A DNA stretch of 64,000 nt, taken from the NCBI GenBank assembly GCA_020853575.1, contig JADYYP010000075.1, forward strand, positions 123,210 through 187,209, given 5' to 3'. The translations under genes and the position numbers were made by a program. Shown one piece after another: positions 52,638-63,430 of this stretch. How positions within the stretch are numbered: the stretch's first letter is position 1; each line of letters begins with the position of its first letter. Under the pieces are notes generated by a model. The model saw only the letters and a list, made by a program, of their open reading frames with translations, did no database searches and was not told where the DNA came from. The stretch comes from Planctomycetota bacterium. Lineage in GTDB: Bacteria > Planctomycetota > UBA1135 > GCA-002686595.

Positions 52638-53495
52638 TCAGATGTTCATGCCCTTGAACAGGAACGAGGGGATGTTGCGGATCACCGCGGCCACCAGCGT
52701 CCACTTGAACGGCACGAACACCTCGTTGCGTCGCGCACGCGCCGCGCGCAGGATCGACTTCGCCGCGGCTTCGGGCGTGATCGCGCCCTTGATCGAGCGG
52801 CCTTGGGCGCGCGCGGCCGCGAGCATCGCGGTCTCGACGAAGCCGGGCTTGATCGTGCACACGTGCACGTCGAAGTCGGCCAAGCGATTGCGCAGCGCCT
52901 CGAGATAGTGGTTCATCGCGGCCTTGGACGTTCCATAGACCGGGTTGCCCTTGCGACCGCGCTCTCCGGCGATCGAGCTGATGCCGACGATCACGCCGGA
53001 GCGCTGCGTGCGGAACAGCTTGGCGACCTCGTTGGTCCAGGCCACGCAGCCGCCGAGGTTGACCGCGAGCATCTCGAGGTCCTTGGCGGTGTCGAACTCG
53101 TTCGGACCGACCTCGGTCATGAGGCCGCTGGCGAACACGAACAGATCCAGCCCGCCCAGCTCGCGTACCAAGGCTTCGAAGAGCTGTGGAACGGCAGCGA
53201 AATCGCTGACGTCGTGCGCGCAAGGGATCACGCGCCCGGCGCTCCCGCCGCAGCTCAGAGCCAGCTCCTCGAGCCGCTCCCTGCGACGCGCGAGCGCGAC
53301 CACGTCGACACCTTCGGCGCACAGCTGCCGAACCAAGGCCTCGCCGATGCCCGAGCTCGCACCGACGACGATCGCGCGCCGTTCCCGGGCTCGCTTGGTC
53401 GAGGGCGTCGAGTCCCTGGGCTCGTGCGCGGCCGCGTGCTGATCTCCAGCCGCCTCGGGGTGAGCGTGCGGCGCCGATTCGGTGGCGTGGGACAT
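52638..53495 (-). CDS. SDR-family oxidoreductase, DprE2-like
   Basis: A 285-residue SDR with a histidine/alanine-rich N-terminus (residues 1-38), GASSGIG (45-51), catalytic serine in GISSIAG, Y187 and K191 (YGTSK). The C-terminal segment PFKWTLVAAVIRNIPSFLFKGMNI matches the membrane-associated end of decaprenylphosphoryl-keto-erythropentose reductases. Encoded immediately upstream of the DprE1-like oxidase. AATACT lies six bases before the ATG. Confidence 0.85.
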   Translation of the reverse strand: MSHATESAPHAHPEAAGDQHAAAHEPRDSTPSTKRARERRAIVVGASSGIGEALVRQLCAEGVDVVALARRRERLEELALSCGGSAGRVIPCAHDVSDFAAVPQLFEALVRELGGLDLFVFASGLMTEVGPNEFDTAKDLEMLAVNLGGCVAWTNEVAKLFRTQRSGVIVGISSIAGERGRKGNPVYGTSKAAMNHYLEALRNRLADFDVHVCTIKPGFVETAMLAAARAQGRSIKGAITPEAAAKSILRAARARRNEVFVPFKWTLVAAVIRNIPSFLFKGMNI

Positions 53496-53542
53496 GTCCG
53501 TAGTATTTCGGAAGAACGCCGGGCTTTCCAAAGCGCTGTCGC

Positions 53543-54304
53543 TCAGTAGAGCGAGAAAGTCGTGCCATCGGAGAGTGTCGCGCAGGGCTGCGCACGACCC
53601 ACTTCCATGCCGAGGACACGCACACGCTCGTGCCACAGACGACCGCGCAGGGCGGCGCGTGACACGGCGCGTGCCTGCGCGCCGCTCCACGCGCCGACGT
53701 AGGCACCCCATGCCTGTGGGCGCTGCCCGCGCGCGATGTGGATCGGATCCAAGCCGTACCACGCGAGCCGTGGGTCGAGCTTGGCCAGGCCACGTCGCCG
53801 CGCGATCTCGCCCACCCGCGCATCGAGCTCGCGCACCTCGGCCAGCACCCGCTCGCGCGTGAATCGGCGCGTGGGAAAGAACACGCTCTTCCAGAACCTG
53901 AACTGGATCGGACCGATGCGCTCCAGCGCGGCGAGCGGCAAACCCGTGAGCACGACTTCCGCGCCGTGCGCTGCGAGCCGGTCGAGCACGCGCTCGAGCC
54001 AACCGGCGCTGCGCTCGGGCCCGAATCCGAAGGCGATGTCGTTGCCGTAGTCGGTCACGACGGCACAGGTCCGCGCCCGAGGCAGGCGCTCCAACGCCGC
54101 CCACAGTCCACAGCCGTCGATGCTGCAGAGCGTGCGCGTCAGGAACTTCGCCGAGCTTCCGTAGGAGCGGCCGTGGCCGCAGGCCGCCAGCACTTCGACG
54201 GGAGCCGCGAGCTTCGCGCGGGCAGCATCGGTCGCATCGAGCAGACCCAGCGCGACGTTGCTGGCGCCCAGCAGGACCACGCGCGGCGTTTGAGAGCGCT
54301 CCAC
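53543..54304 (-). CDS. SGNH-hydrolase-like protein
   Basis: A 253-residue protein with SGNH blocks: GASN (catalytic S15), GND (88-89) and DPIHIARG (histidine). This fold gives esterases, acyltransferases or lipases; no signal peptide is seen. GTG start at 54304 is supported by TAGAAC six bases upstream. It precedes the DprE pair by 47 bases on the same strand and may modify the same envelope glycan; that is inference. Confidence 0.7.
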   Translation of the reverse strand: MERSQTPRVVLLGASNVALGLLDATDAARAKLAAPVEVLAACGHGRSYGSSAKFLTRTLCSIDGCGLWAALERLPRARTCAVVTDYGNDIAFGFGPERSAGWLERVLDRLAAHGAEVVLTGLPLAALERIGPIQFRFWKSVFFPTRRFTRERVLAEVRELDARVGEIARRRGLAKLDPRLAWYGLDPIHIARGQRPQAWGAYVGAWSGAQARAVSRAALRGRLWHERVRVLGMEVGRAQPCATLSDGTTFSLY

Positions 54305-54310
54305 GCGCCT

Positions 54311-54316
54311 GTTCTA
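54311..54316 (-). promoter_or_regulatory. TAnnnC start-proximal element (SGNH gene)
   Basis: TAGAAC on the minus strand ends six bases before the GTG at 54304. Confidence 0.4.
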
Positions 54317-54352
54317 ATCGCTGGAGCTCGACGAAGCACGTCGAACACCCCG

Positions 54353-57300
54353 ATGCAAGTCCCCCACGCTCCGCGCGTCGTGTCCCTGGTCCTCGCCAGT
54401 CTGCTCGCTGCCTGCGACGGCCCGCCGCGGCGCTCGAGCGCCACGCCCGCGCCGGCGGAGCAGCTCGCACGCGAGTTGGCGGCCGCGAACTTCGCCAAGG
54501 ACAGCCGCGACGCCGCCTGGAAAGCGCTCGAGCCTCTGATCGAGCGCTCGGACGCGACGCCCACGGATCTGATCGATGGCGCGTGCATTCGGCTGGCGCA
54601 AGGCAAAGCCGACCTCGCGCGCGAGTTGCTCGCCCGAGCGGCACGCGCCGGCGAGAGCGATGCGCGCTTGCAGTACAACCTCGGGCGCGTCGCCGAGTTC
54701 GATGGCGACATGCAGACGGCGCAAGTGCACTACCGCCGCGTGCTCGAGCTCGCGCCCGACGACCTCCCCACGCGGTTCAAGTTGATCAACTCCGTGCAAC
54801 AGAGCGCGCCCGCGGAATACGAGCGCCTGCTGCGCCAAGTCGTCGACCGCGGCATCGACAACGCCGGCTCGTGGTACATGCCCGCGATCTACAAGCTCGG
54901 CCTGCACCTGATCCAGAGCGAGCGCGAGAGCGAGGGTGAGCGCTTGCTCGGCGAGCACAGCGCCTTGAAGGCTCGCAAGGTTCCCGAGCCCAAGGACAAC
55001 GACTTCGACATGGGCAACTTCGGGCGCATCGCCTTCCCGCGGCCGAGTGGCTCGCACGCCAGCGGCACCGGCAAGCTGCCGACGTTCGCGGCCGCCCAGA
55101 CGATCTTGCCCGAGTTCGCAGGAGCGAACGGCGTGCTCGCTGCGGACGTCGACAACGACGGCGACCTCGACCTTTTGGGCTGGGGTGAGCGCGGATCGTG
55201 GCTCGGGCTCCAGGGCTCCGAGTTCACGTGGACGGCCCAGGCGCTCGCCGGCGGGCCCACGGAATGCGTCGTCGCGCTCGACCTCGACGGCTCGAAAGAC
55301 GACGACGTGCTCGACTTCGTGTGCGTGCGCCAAGGCGCGTTGAGTCTCCTGCGCGGCCAGCGTGAGATCGCCACGGGCGCCGTTCGTTGGAGTGAGAGCG
55401 ACAAACGCCTGCCCGCGCTCGCCGGGGCCCCGAGCGACGCGCTGGCCATCGACTTCGACCACGAGGGCGACCTCGATCTCTTGTTCGTCGGTTCCTTCGG
55501 CGCCGCGCTGCTGCGCAACGACGGTGCAGCGTCCGGCGATCCCGCGGGCACCTTCAGCGATGTCACGCTCGAGGCCGGACTGCCGCGCGGTCGAGCCTTC
55601 GAATGGTGCATCGCCGAGGACTTCGACACCGACCAAGACGTCGACCTGTGGCTCATCGGCGCCGATGGCTCGTTCCTCGCGAGCAACTTGCGCGGCGGGA
55701 AGTTCGCCGACGAGAGCGCACGCGCCGCGGAGATCCGTGTGGGCGCGTCCGAGCCGATCGTGGCCGACGTCACCGGAGACGGCCTACCGGACGTGTGGAC
55801 CAGCGCGGGCGAGTTGTACGTCGCGCAGCTCAGCGGACGCTGGAACCGCGCGGCGAATTACGCCTTGCCCGAGCTCCCGGAGCTTGCGGCGCGCGGCGCT
55901 GGAGAGCTCTCGCTGGTGCGGAACGTGTTCGCGCTCGACTTCGACCTCGACGGAGCGCTCGACCTGCTGTGGTCGCGCCCCGGCCCCGATGGCGCGCGCT
56001 TGCGCGGCCAGCTCGCGCTGGGGCAGAGTGTGTCCGCGGGCGTCGACCTGGCGCTCGCCCGTGAGCCGCGGCTGGTCGAGGACCTCGACGGCGATCTCGC
56101 TTGGGATGCGCTCGCGATCGGCGCAGGCGGACTCGAGATCCAACGCGGGACGAGCGGCGGCAACGGTGCTGTTCGCCTGGGATTCCGCGGAAAAAAGGAC
56201 AATCGGCGCGGAGTGGGCGCGGTCGTCGAGCTGCGCGCGCAGGACATGTACCGCCGCGTGTTCTGGCGCGGCGAAGCGACGCTGTGCGGCGTCGGGGACC
56301 GCAAGGAGATGGACCTGGTGCGCGTCACCTGGCCCAACGGTGTCGTGCAATACGAGTTGCGCCGCGACCTGGGAAACCGCGCCTCGACCGCGAGCCTGCT
56401 GGAGCAGAACGAAGGACTCGTCGGATCGTGTCCCTTCCTCTACACCTGGAACGGAAGCGAGTACGAGTTCATCAGTGACGTGCTCGGCATCACGCCGCTC
56501 GGACTGCCGATGGCACCGGGCATGCTCGTGCCGCCCGACCACGACGAGTTCGTGCTGGTGCGCGGGGACCAACTCGTGCCCAAGGACGGCGTTTACGAGC
56601 TGCAGTTCACCGAGGAGCTGCGCGAAGTGACCTACCTCGATCGCATTCGGCTCGACGTGGTCGATCACCCATCTGCGGTCGAGGTCTATCCCAACGAGTT
56701 GTTCTGTTTCCCACCGTTCCCCGCGGAGCATCTGCACAGCGTGCGCGCGCCGCTCGCGCCGCGTGCCGTGGGCAGCGATGGTCGCGATTGGTCCCAAGCG
56801 CTGTCGGCGATCGACGACGTGTACGCCGCGCCGTTCCAACCGGCGCCGAGTCAATTCCTCGGTCTCGCCACACCCCACTTCCTCGAGCTCGCCTTCGACA
56901 AGGAGGCGCTGCGCGACGCGCAGCAATTGCGCCTGGTCCTGACCGGCTGGTTCTATTGGACCGACGCGAGCGTCAACATGGCGAGCGCGCGCGATCCCGA
57001 GCAGGAGTTCGTGCCGCCGCTGCTGCAAGTGCCCGACGGAGCCGGCGGCTGGAAGCCGACGGGTCCTCCGATCGGCTTCCCCGCGGGCAAGACCAAGTCG
57101 ATGGTGATCGACGTCAGCGCGCTGCTCGACCGCGGAGATCCGCGCCTGCGCCTGTTCAGCACGCTGCGCCTGTACTGGGATGCGATCCGGCTCGCGACCG
57201 ACGGCGACGACGCTCCGCGCGAGATCCGCTCGCTCGAGCCGCTTGCAGCGGAACTGTGGGAGCGCGGATTCAGCGACCCCGAGATTTCCGCGCTGCCCGA

Positions 57301-57742
57301 CCAACCGCAACGCTTCGATTGGGAGCGCATCGCCTGGCAGCCGCGCTGGGATCAACACCCCGGCAGCTACACCAAGCTCGGCCCGGTCTTGCCGTTGCTG
57401 CAGCACATCGACGACCGCTTCGTGATCATGGGCGCCGGCGACGCGCTGACTGTGCGATTCGACGCGCGAGAGCTGCCGCCGGTGCGCGAAGGGTGGACAC
57501 GCGACTACCTGGTGTTCCTCGATGGCTGGGCGAAGGACCGCGACCCGAACACGGTCGAGGCGCTGTTCGTCGAGCCCTTGCCGTTCCACGGCATGAGCGC
57601 GTACCCCTACGGCGCCGGAGAGCGCTTCCCCGACGACGCCGAGCACCGCGCGTGGCGCCGCGAGTGGAACACGCGGCCCGCGCGGACCTGGTTGCCGACG
57701 GTCACGGCTGGGGAGCCGCTGCCGCCGGCGCGCGTCCCCTGA
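54353..57742 (+). CDS. ASPIC/UnbV-FG-GAP TPR lipoprotein
   Basis: An 1129-residue lipoprotein (LVLASLLAACDG). Residues about 30-190 are tetratricopeptide repeats (QYNLGRVAEFDGDMQTAQVHYRRVLELAP); about 245-610 is a VCBS/FG-GAP propeller with repeated DxDNDGDLDLL calcium turns (ADVDNDGDLDLLGWG; DFDHEGDLDLLFVG); about 640-690 is an ASPIC/UnbV-like domain (GVGAVVELRAQDMYRRVFWRGEATLCG; DLVRVTWPNG). The remaining 430 residues are a unique extracellular domain. Such proteins are hallmarks of planctomycetes and probably bind surface glycans or act in cell adhesion. Confidence 0.85.
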   Translation: MQVPHAPRVVSLVLASLLAACDGPPRRSSATPAPAEQLARELAAANFAKDSRDAAWKALEPLIERSDATPTDLIDGACIRLAQGKADLARELLARAARAGESDARLQYNLGRVAEFDGDMQTAQVHYRRVLELAPDDLPTRFKLINSVQQSAPAEYERLLRQVVDRGIDNAGSWYMPAIYKLGLHLIQSERESEGERLLGEHSALKARKVPEPKDNDFDMGNFGRIAFPRPSGSHASGTGKLPTFAAAQTILPEFAGANGVLAADVDNDGDLDLLGWGERGSWLGLQGSEFTWTAQALAGGPTECVVALDLDGSKDDDVLDFVCVRQGALSLLRGQREIATGAVRWSESDKRLPALAGAPSDALAIDFDHEGDLDLLFVGSFGAALLRNDGAASGDPAGTFSDVTLEAGLPRGRAFEWCIAEDFDTDQDVDLWLIGADGSFLASNLRGGKFADESARAAEIRVGASEPIVADVTGDGLPDVWTSAGELYVAQLSGRWNRAANYALPELPELAARGAGELSLVRNVFALDFDLDGALDLLWSRPGPDGARLRGQLALGQSVSAGVDLALAREPRLVEDLDGDLAWDALAIGAGGLEIQRGTSGGNGAVRLGFRGKKDNRRGVGAVVELRAQDMYRRVFWRGEATLCGVGDRKEMDLVRVTWPNGVVQYELRRDLGNRASTASLLEQNEGLVGSCPFLYTWNGSEYEFISDVLGITPLGLPMAPGMLVPPDHDEFVLVRGDQLVPKDGVYELQFTEELREVTYLDRIRLDVVDHPSAVEVYPNELFCFPPFPAEHLHSVRAPLAPRAVGSDGRDWSQALSAIDDVYAAPFQPAPSQFLGLATPHFLELAFDKEALRDAQQLRLVLTGWFYWTDASVNMASARDPEQEFVPPLLQVPDGAGGWKPTGPPIGFPAGKTKSMVIDVSALLDRGDPRLRLFSTLRLYWDAIRLATDGDDAPREIRSLEPLAAELWERGFSDPEISALPDQPQRFDWERIAWQPRWDQHPGSYTKLGPVLPLLQHIDDRFVIMGAGDALTVRFDARELPPVREGWTRDYLVFLDGWAKDRDPNTVEALFVEPLPFHGMSAYPYGAGERFPDDAEHRAWRREWNTRPARTWLPTVTAGEPLPPARVP

Positions 57743-58277
57743 TCGAGCGCCCGACGGCCGTTGGGCGCGAGCTCGATGGACGCCGCGTGCGTCGCTCGCG
57801 TCGCTTGAGCTAGAGCTGTGCGCGGGCGAGTGCCGCCGTTCACGAGGACGCACACGGGAGCGCACCCCACGGTCTGCCCGCAGGCGCGCCGGGAGGTGAG
57901 GTTCGATCGAGCCACTCACCGGACGCGCGCGACCGACGCGCGGAAGGGCGCGAGGCCGCTGTCGTCAGCGCTCGCGGGTCAGCAGACAGTGCCGGCCTGG
58001 AGATCCTTCCCGAAGCGAACTCGCTCGAGGAGCGCGGCGTGGGAGCCGATTCGGCGGCAGCCATGACTCCTGGGCGTCCCAAACGACTCGGCTCCCGGCA
58101 AATGCTCGCTTTCACGCCACGCCTGGTGATCGCGGTCGTCCACACCAACGCGTATCCAGGAGCTGGCGACGGGACGTGCGCGCCGAAGCCGAGCGAAGCC
58201 CCGGCCGCGCCGCAACCGCGAGCCTCACGTTCGTGCCCTGACCGTGATCCCGCCGAGTCGCCCGCGCGCCAGCCGCT
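57743..58277. other. Longest gene-free gap (535 bp)
   Basis: No convincing gene in either strand. It contains several small hairpins (GCGCCC/GGGCGC at 57747-57768; GGTGAG/CTCACC near 57894-57919; CGCGCG/CGCGCG near 57925) and no T tract. It separates convergent genes and could hide a small RNA, but no family is recognisable by eye. Confidence 0.4.
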
Positions 58278-58712
58278 TCACGCCAAGCCTTCGAATTCCG
58301 CGATCGCGGCGCGGAAGTGCACGGGCAACGGTGCGCTGTCCTTGGAGTGCGCGTCGTACACCACGCAGACCGCCTCCGCCTCGCACCACACACGCCCGCC
58401 GTGCGACTCGCGGATGCGGTAGCTCTGCTGGAACGAGGTGCGACCCAAGTGCGTGGTGAGCAACTCGACCTCGATCTCCACACCACCTCGGCCCGGCGCG
58501 AGGAAGCGGATGTTGGTCTGTGCCAGCAGGAACGCGAAGTGATTGGCCTCGAGCAGGCCGAGCTTCCCGAAATAGGCGTGCCGGCCTTCTTCCAACAGCG
58601 TCATGTAGACCGCGTTGTTGAGCACGTTCTGGTTGTCTTCGTCGGACCAGCGCGTGCGGAGCTTGGTGCGGAAGCGGATCTTGGACGAATCGGGTACCTG
58701 CGGGACGTGCAT
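58278..58712 (-). CDS. Hot-dog-fold acyl-CoA thioesterase-like protein
   Basis: 144 residues from ATG 58712. A 4HBT hot-dog fold: TRWSDEDNQNVLNNAVYMTLLEEGRHAYF (helix-plus-strand start), then the antiparallel sheet with FLAPGRGGVEIEVELL and VWCEAEAVCVVYD. The usual D-x-D-x-x-G-H-V-N-N signature is varied here (SDEDNQNVLNN). It may hydrolyse acyl- or 4-hydroxybenzoyl-CoA. TAGACT precedes the start by ten bases. Confidence 0.82.
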   Translation of the reverse strand: MHVPQVPDSSKIRFRTKLRTRWSDEDNQNVLNNAVYMTLLEEGRHAYFGKLGLLEANHFAFLLAQTNIRFLAPGRGGVEIEVELLTTHLGRTSFQQSYRIRESHGGRVWCEAEAVCVVYDAHSKDSAPLPVHFRAAIAEFEGLA

Positions 58713-58722
58713 GGCGGTGCGC

Positions 58723-58728
58723 AGTCTA
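58723..58728 (-). promoter_or_regulatory. TAnnnT start-proximal element (thioesterase)
   Basis: TAGACT on the minus strand ends ten bases before the ATG at 58712. Confidence 0.4.
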
Positions 58729-58814
58729 GTGTCCACCGCGCGCCATTCACCCGTGCCGGCTCGCGTTTGTCCGTTGCGTCGGCCGGCGGTCAGCCCGAGC
58801 CCGCGGCGTTCGAC

Positions 58815-59783
58815 TCACTCGCGAGCACGCGATTGGGCTGCGCCGGCCTCGGCAAGCAGTGGCTCGAGTGGCTTGACGGCGGGCCGACGGGCGACGATCC
58901 AAACACCACCGAAGGTGAGCGCGGTGGCCAACAGGAAATTCGCTGGCAAGCTCTCACCGAGCCAGACCAGGCCGCCGACGATCGTGATCAGGGGCTGGAT
59001 GAAGATGAACGCGGCCGTGGTCGAGGCCGAGACGCGGCTGAGCGCGAAGACGTTGAGCAAGTACGCGAGAACGGTCGGAAAGACCACGATGTAAGCGATC
59101 GAGCTCCACGAGCGGGCGCTCGCTGCTCCCGGCGACAACTCGGCGTCGCCCGCGAGGAACAGCGGCACGGCCCACAGGGAGAGCACGAAGACCCAGGTGA
59201 TGACGACCAGCGGCGGATAGCGCGAGAGCAGCGGCCGCGCGATCACCAAGTACACCGCGTAGCAGATCTCGTTGAGGATCACGAGCGAGTTGCCCAGCAG
59301 GTACGAACTCGACGTATCCGGCCCACGCTGCAACAACACCACGCTGGCGCCAAGGAACGCCAAGCCCATGCCCAGCGCCCGACCGCGGTCGAAGCGCTCC
59401 GCGCGCAGGGCGATCGCAACGATCGCCGTGAACACCGGGATCAGCGGCAGCAGGAGCGCGGTGTTGACCGCCGTGGATCGCTCGAGACCCTCGAGGAACA
59501 GGAACATGTTGAGCACGATTCCCAGCAGCGCGCAGGCTACGAGCCGCGCCCAATCACGACCGTCGGGCCAAGCCCGGCGCCCGTAGATCGCGAAGGCGAG
59601 CAGCGCCAGCACTCCCGCACCGAACAGGATGCGCCAGGCCCCCACCGCACGCGGTGAGAAGTGCTGGAAGGCCTGCTTGCCGAACAGCGGGAACAACCCG
59701 AAGAAGAACTGGACCGCGACCAGCGCCACGTAGCCCGGCCGACGGCGACGCGCTTCATCGGCCGACAACGCCAGGGTGCTCAT
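58815..59783 (-). CDS. EamA/DMT-family transporter
   Basis: A 322-residue drug/metabolite exporter with ten predicted helices in two EamA repeats (first about 17-150, second about 165-300). VQFFFGLFPLFGKQAF starts repeat 1 and NEICYAVYLVIARPLL repeat 2. The cargo is unknown. It is divergent from the Nudix gene, with TACCGT seven bases before its ATG. Confidence 0.9.
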   Translation of the reverse strand: MSTLALSADEARRRRPGYVALVAVQFFFGLFPLFGKQAFQHFSPRAVGAWRILFGAGVLALLAFAIYGRRAWPDGRDWARLVACALLGIVLNMFLFLEGLERSTAVNTALLLPLIPVFTAIVAIALRAERFDRGRALGMGLAFLGASVVLLQRGPDTSSSYLLGNSLVILNEICYAVYLVIARPLLSRYPPLVVITWVFVLSLWAVPLFLAGDAELSPGAASARSWSSIAYIVVFPTVLAYLLNVFALSRVSASTTAAFIFIQPLITIVGGLVWLGESLPANFLLATALTFGGVWIVARRPAVKPLEPLLAEAGAAQSRARE

Positions 59784-59790
59784 CCGCTGA

Positions 59791-59796
59791 ACGGTA
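59791..59796 (-). promoter_or_regulatory. TAnnnT start-proximal element (EamA gene)
   Basis: TACCGT on the minus strand ends seven bases before the ATG at 59783; 59 bases separate it from the divergent TACACT of the Nudix gene. Confidence 0.45.
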
Positions 59797-59855
59797 GCGC
59801 GACGCCGCGCGGCGCGCCAAGAGACGCTTGTGTCGGAAACAAGTCGCGCGCTGCC

Positions 59856-59861
59856 TACACT
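59856..59861 (+). promoter_or_regulatory. TAnnnT start-proximal element (Nudix gene)
   Basis: TACACT ends nine bases before the ATG at 59871. Confidence 0.45.
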
Positions 59862-59870
59862 GCCAGCACG

Positions 59871-60437
59871 ATGAACGAAAGCGATGCCCCGCGCCCCTGG
59901 CCGCTCGTTGCGCGCGAGTACGGGCCGGACTTGATGATCTGCCGCGTGCGTTTCGACACGCTCACCAACCCGCGCACGCAGGCCGACCTGAAGCGCACCG
60001 TGCTGGAGACACCGACGTGGTGCAACGTCGTCGCGCTCACGCGTGAGCGACACCTGGTGGTCGTGCGTCAATTCCGTTTCGGCAACTCCGGCGTCACGAT
60101 CGAGATCCCTGGCGGGGTCGTCGACCGCGGCGAGGAGCACGGCGCCGCCGCGCGCCGCGAGTTGCGCGAGGAGGCCGGGTACACGTCCTCGAAGTGGACC
60201 TATCTGGGCTGCGTCGAGCCCAATCCAGCGTTCCACGACAACCTGTGCCACCACTGGCTGGCCGAGGATTGCGAGCGCACGCACGAGCAGGAGCTCGACG
60301 GCGGCGAGGACATCGCGATCGACACCCTGAGCTTCGATGCCGTGCGCGCGCGCATCGCGAACGGCGAGATCCGCCATGCGCTGGTGCTCACGGCGCTGGC
60401 CCATGTGCTCGACCTGCGCACGCACGCTCGAGCGTAG
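59871..60437 (+). CDS. Nudix hydrolase, ADP-ribose-pyrophosphatase-like
   Basis: A 188-residue Nudix enzyme with an intact box: GGVVDRGEEHGAAARRELREEAGY (first G to last G, 23 residues). Upstream VVALTRERHLVVVRQFRFGNSG resembles ADP-ribose pyrophosphatases, including the RQFR motif. It probably cleaves nucleoside-diphosphate sugars. The ATG is supported by TACACT nine bases upstream. Confidence 0.88.
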   Translation: MNESDAPRPWPLVAREYGPDLMICRVRFDTLTNPRTQADLKRTVLETPTWCNVVALTRERHLVVVRQFRFGNSGVTIEIPGGVVDRGEEHGAAARRELREEAGYTSSKWTYLGCVEPNPAFHDNLCHHWLAEDCERTHEQELDGGEDIAIDTLSFDAVRARIANGEIRHALVLTALAHVLDLRTHARA

Positions 60438-60466
60438 CCACTGCGACACTCCGCGCTAACACCGGC

Positions 60467-61513
60467 ATGCTCTCACTGATTCTCGCCCTGGTCCAAGCGC
60501 AGCCGCATGCGCCCGCGCCGCGCACGACCGGTCTGGTGGTGTTGCTGGGAGAGCGCGCGCGGGACGCCGAGGTTCCCGAGCTCGCAGGTGGTGAGCCGCG
60601 ACTGCTCCTGACTGCTGGCGCCGCGGCTTCGCGCGCACAGCCCGGGGCGTTGCACCTCGATCCCGCGCGCCGCTTCGCCGCCGAGGATCGCGAGTTGTGC
60701 GAAAAGGTGCGTTCCGCGGAGCGCATCGAGATCGGCAATGGTGCTCTGGTCGATTGGATCGAGGTGCTGTACCCGCGACGGCATCCCACGGCACTGGTGC
60801 AGGCGCTGATCGAGGCCCACCGCGCGGGGCGCACGCTCGTCGGACGCGGCGAGGCCGCGGGCGTGCTCTCCGCGGCCGCGGCGATCGACGACATCACCGA
60901 GCTGCGCGGGACCCACGCGGACCCGCACGATGCCGAGCAGCCGCTCGCGGCTTGGATGCTGGGTTTCCAGCCTTGGGCGCTGATCGACGAGGAGACGCGT
61001 GCCACCGGATCGCTGGAACGCTGGCTGAGCGTCTTGCAACACGATCGCCTGCGCCTGGGCCTGTTCCTGGACGCCGAAGCGGCTTGGATCATCGATCGCG
61101 ACTCCGAGTCACTGGTCGCGCGCGCCGGGGGCGTCTCCCTTGCGCTCGACACGCGCAACGCGCGCAACGATTTGCAGCGCTTGCGCGACGCGCGGCTGTC
61201 GATGCTCGCGAGCGGTGACCAGTGGCGTGCTCGCCGAAGGGACGCGCACCTCGAGGGAGAGCGCGCGGCGCTGGCCAGCGCACCCGCGCGCCAAGTGCAG
61301 CTCCAAGAGAACTTGCTCGAGCTCGATCGACTGGTCGAGACGCTCGCGGCCCTTCCGCCAGACTCGCGGCATGTCACGCTGCAAGACGCGCGCGGGGTGG
61401 TGATCGAGCTGGAGGCCGACGAGCTCACGACGGTCGCAGTCGACGACGCCGGACGCACTCGCTGGGCCGAGTTGCGCGCGAGCCTCGACTGGCGCGCGCT
61501 CGCTCGGAGATAG
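60467..61513 (+). CDS. Secreted S51/cyanophycinase-like pseudoenzyme
   Basis: A 348-residue protein; residues 1-16 may be a signal peptide. The order of conserved pieces follows cyanophycinase/S51: AGRTLVGRGEAAGVLSAAA at 120-138, IDEETRATGSLERWLSVLQHDRLRLG then LFLDAEAAWIID. In active S51 enzymes the first motif is GGTSAGA; here the nucleophile serine is replaced by alanine (A130), so catalysis is unlikely. It may be a binding or regulatory relative. TAACAC lies a few bases before the ATG. Confidence 0.6.
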   Translation: MLSLILALVQAQPHAPAPRTTGLVVLLGERARDAEVPELAGGEPRLLLTAGAAASRAQPGALHLDPARRFAAEDRELCEKVRSAERIEIGNGALVDWIEVLYPRRHPTALVQALIEAHRAGRTLVGRGEAAGVLSAAAAIDDITELRGTHADPHDAEQPLAAWMLGFQPWALIDEETRATGSLERWLSVLQHDRLRLGLFLDAEAAWIIDRDSESLVARAGGVSLALDTRNARNDLQRLRDARLSMLASGDQWRARRRDAHLEGERAALASAPARQVQLQENLLELDRLVETLAALPPDSRHVTLQDARGVVIELEADELTTVAVDDAGRTRWAELRASLDWRALARR

Positions 61514-61642
61514 GCCGTCTCGATCTTCCCGGCCCGGCTCCGGACGATCCCGTCGCACAAGCGCGCTCGGAGTGCAGCGCTGAGCCCCGGCTCCCCCGTG
61601 GCGGTCCGACGGCGCGCGCGCGACGGAGATCCCGCGCTGCGA

Positions 61643-63253
<1,611 letters not shown>

Positions 63254-63261
63254 GGTGAGCA

Positions 63262-63345
63262 TTCCTACGCCGGTATGAACCGGATCAGGTTCGAGGGGTA
63301 CCTCTCAGCCGGCGACCACGCCGACGCCCCCAGCCGCGCCACTCG
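63262..63345 (-). promoter_or_regulatory. TPP riboswitch (thi box)
   Basis: On the minus strand the leader contains CTGAGAGGTACCCC followed by TCGAACCTGATCCGG and ATACCGGCGTAGGAA, the conserved thi-box core (CUGAGA, ACCUGA, CCGG pairs). The GGGGGCG 5' strand at about 63326-63331 pairs with CCCC. It overlaps the thiC ribosome site, so control is probably at translation. Confidence 0.92.
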
Positions 63346-63430
63346 CAGGCCGAGCGGCGGCCGAGCATCTTAGCCGCGCCACTGCGCCGAACGCCCCAGG
63401 CCGCTCCGACTGCGCTCCAAGAACGCAAAG

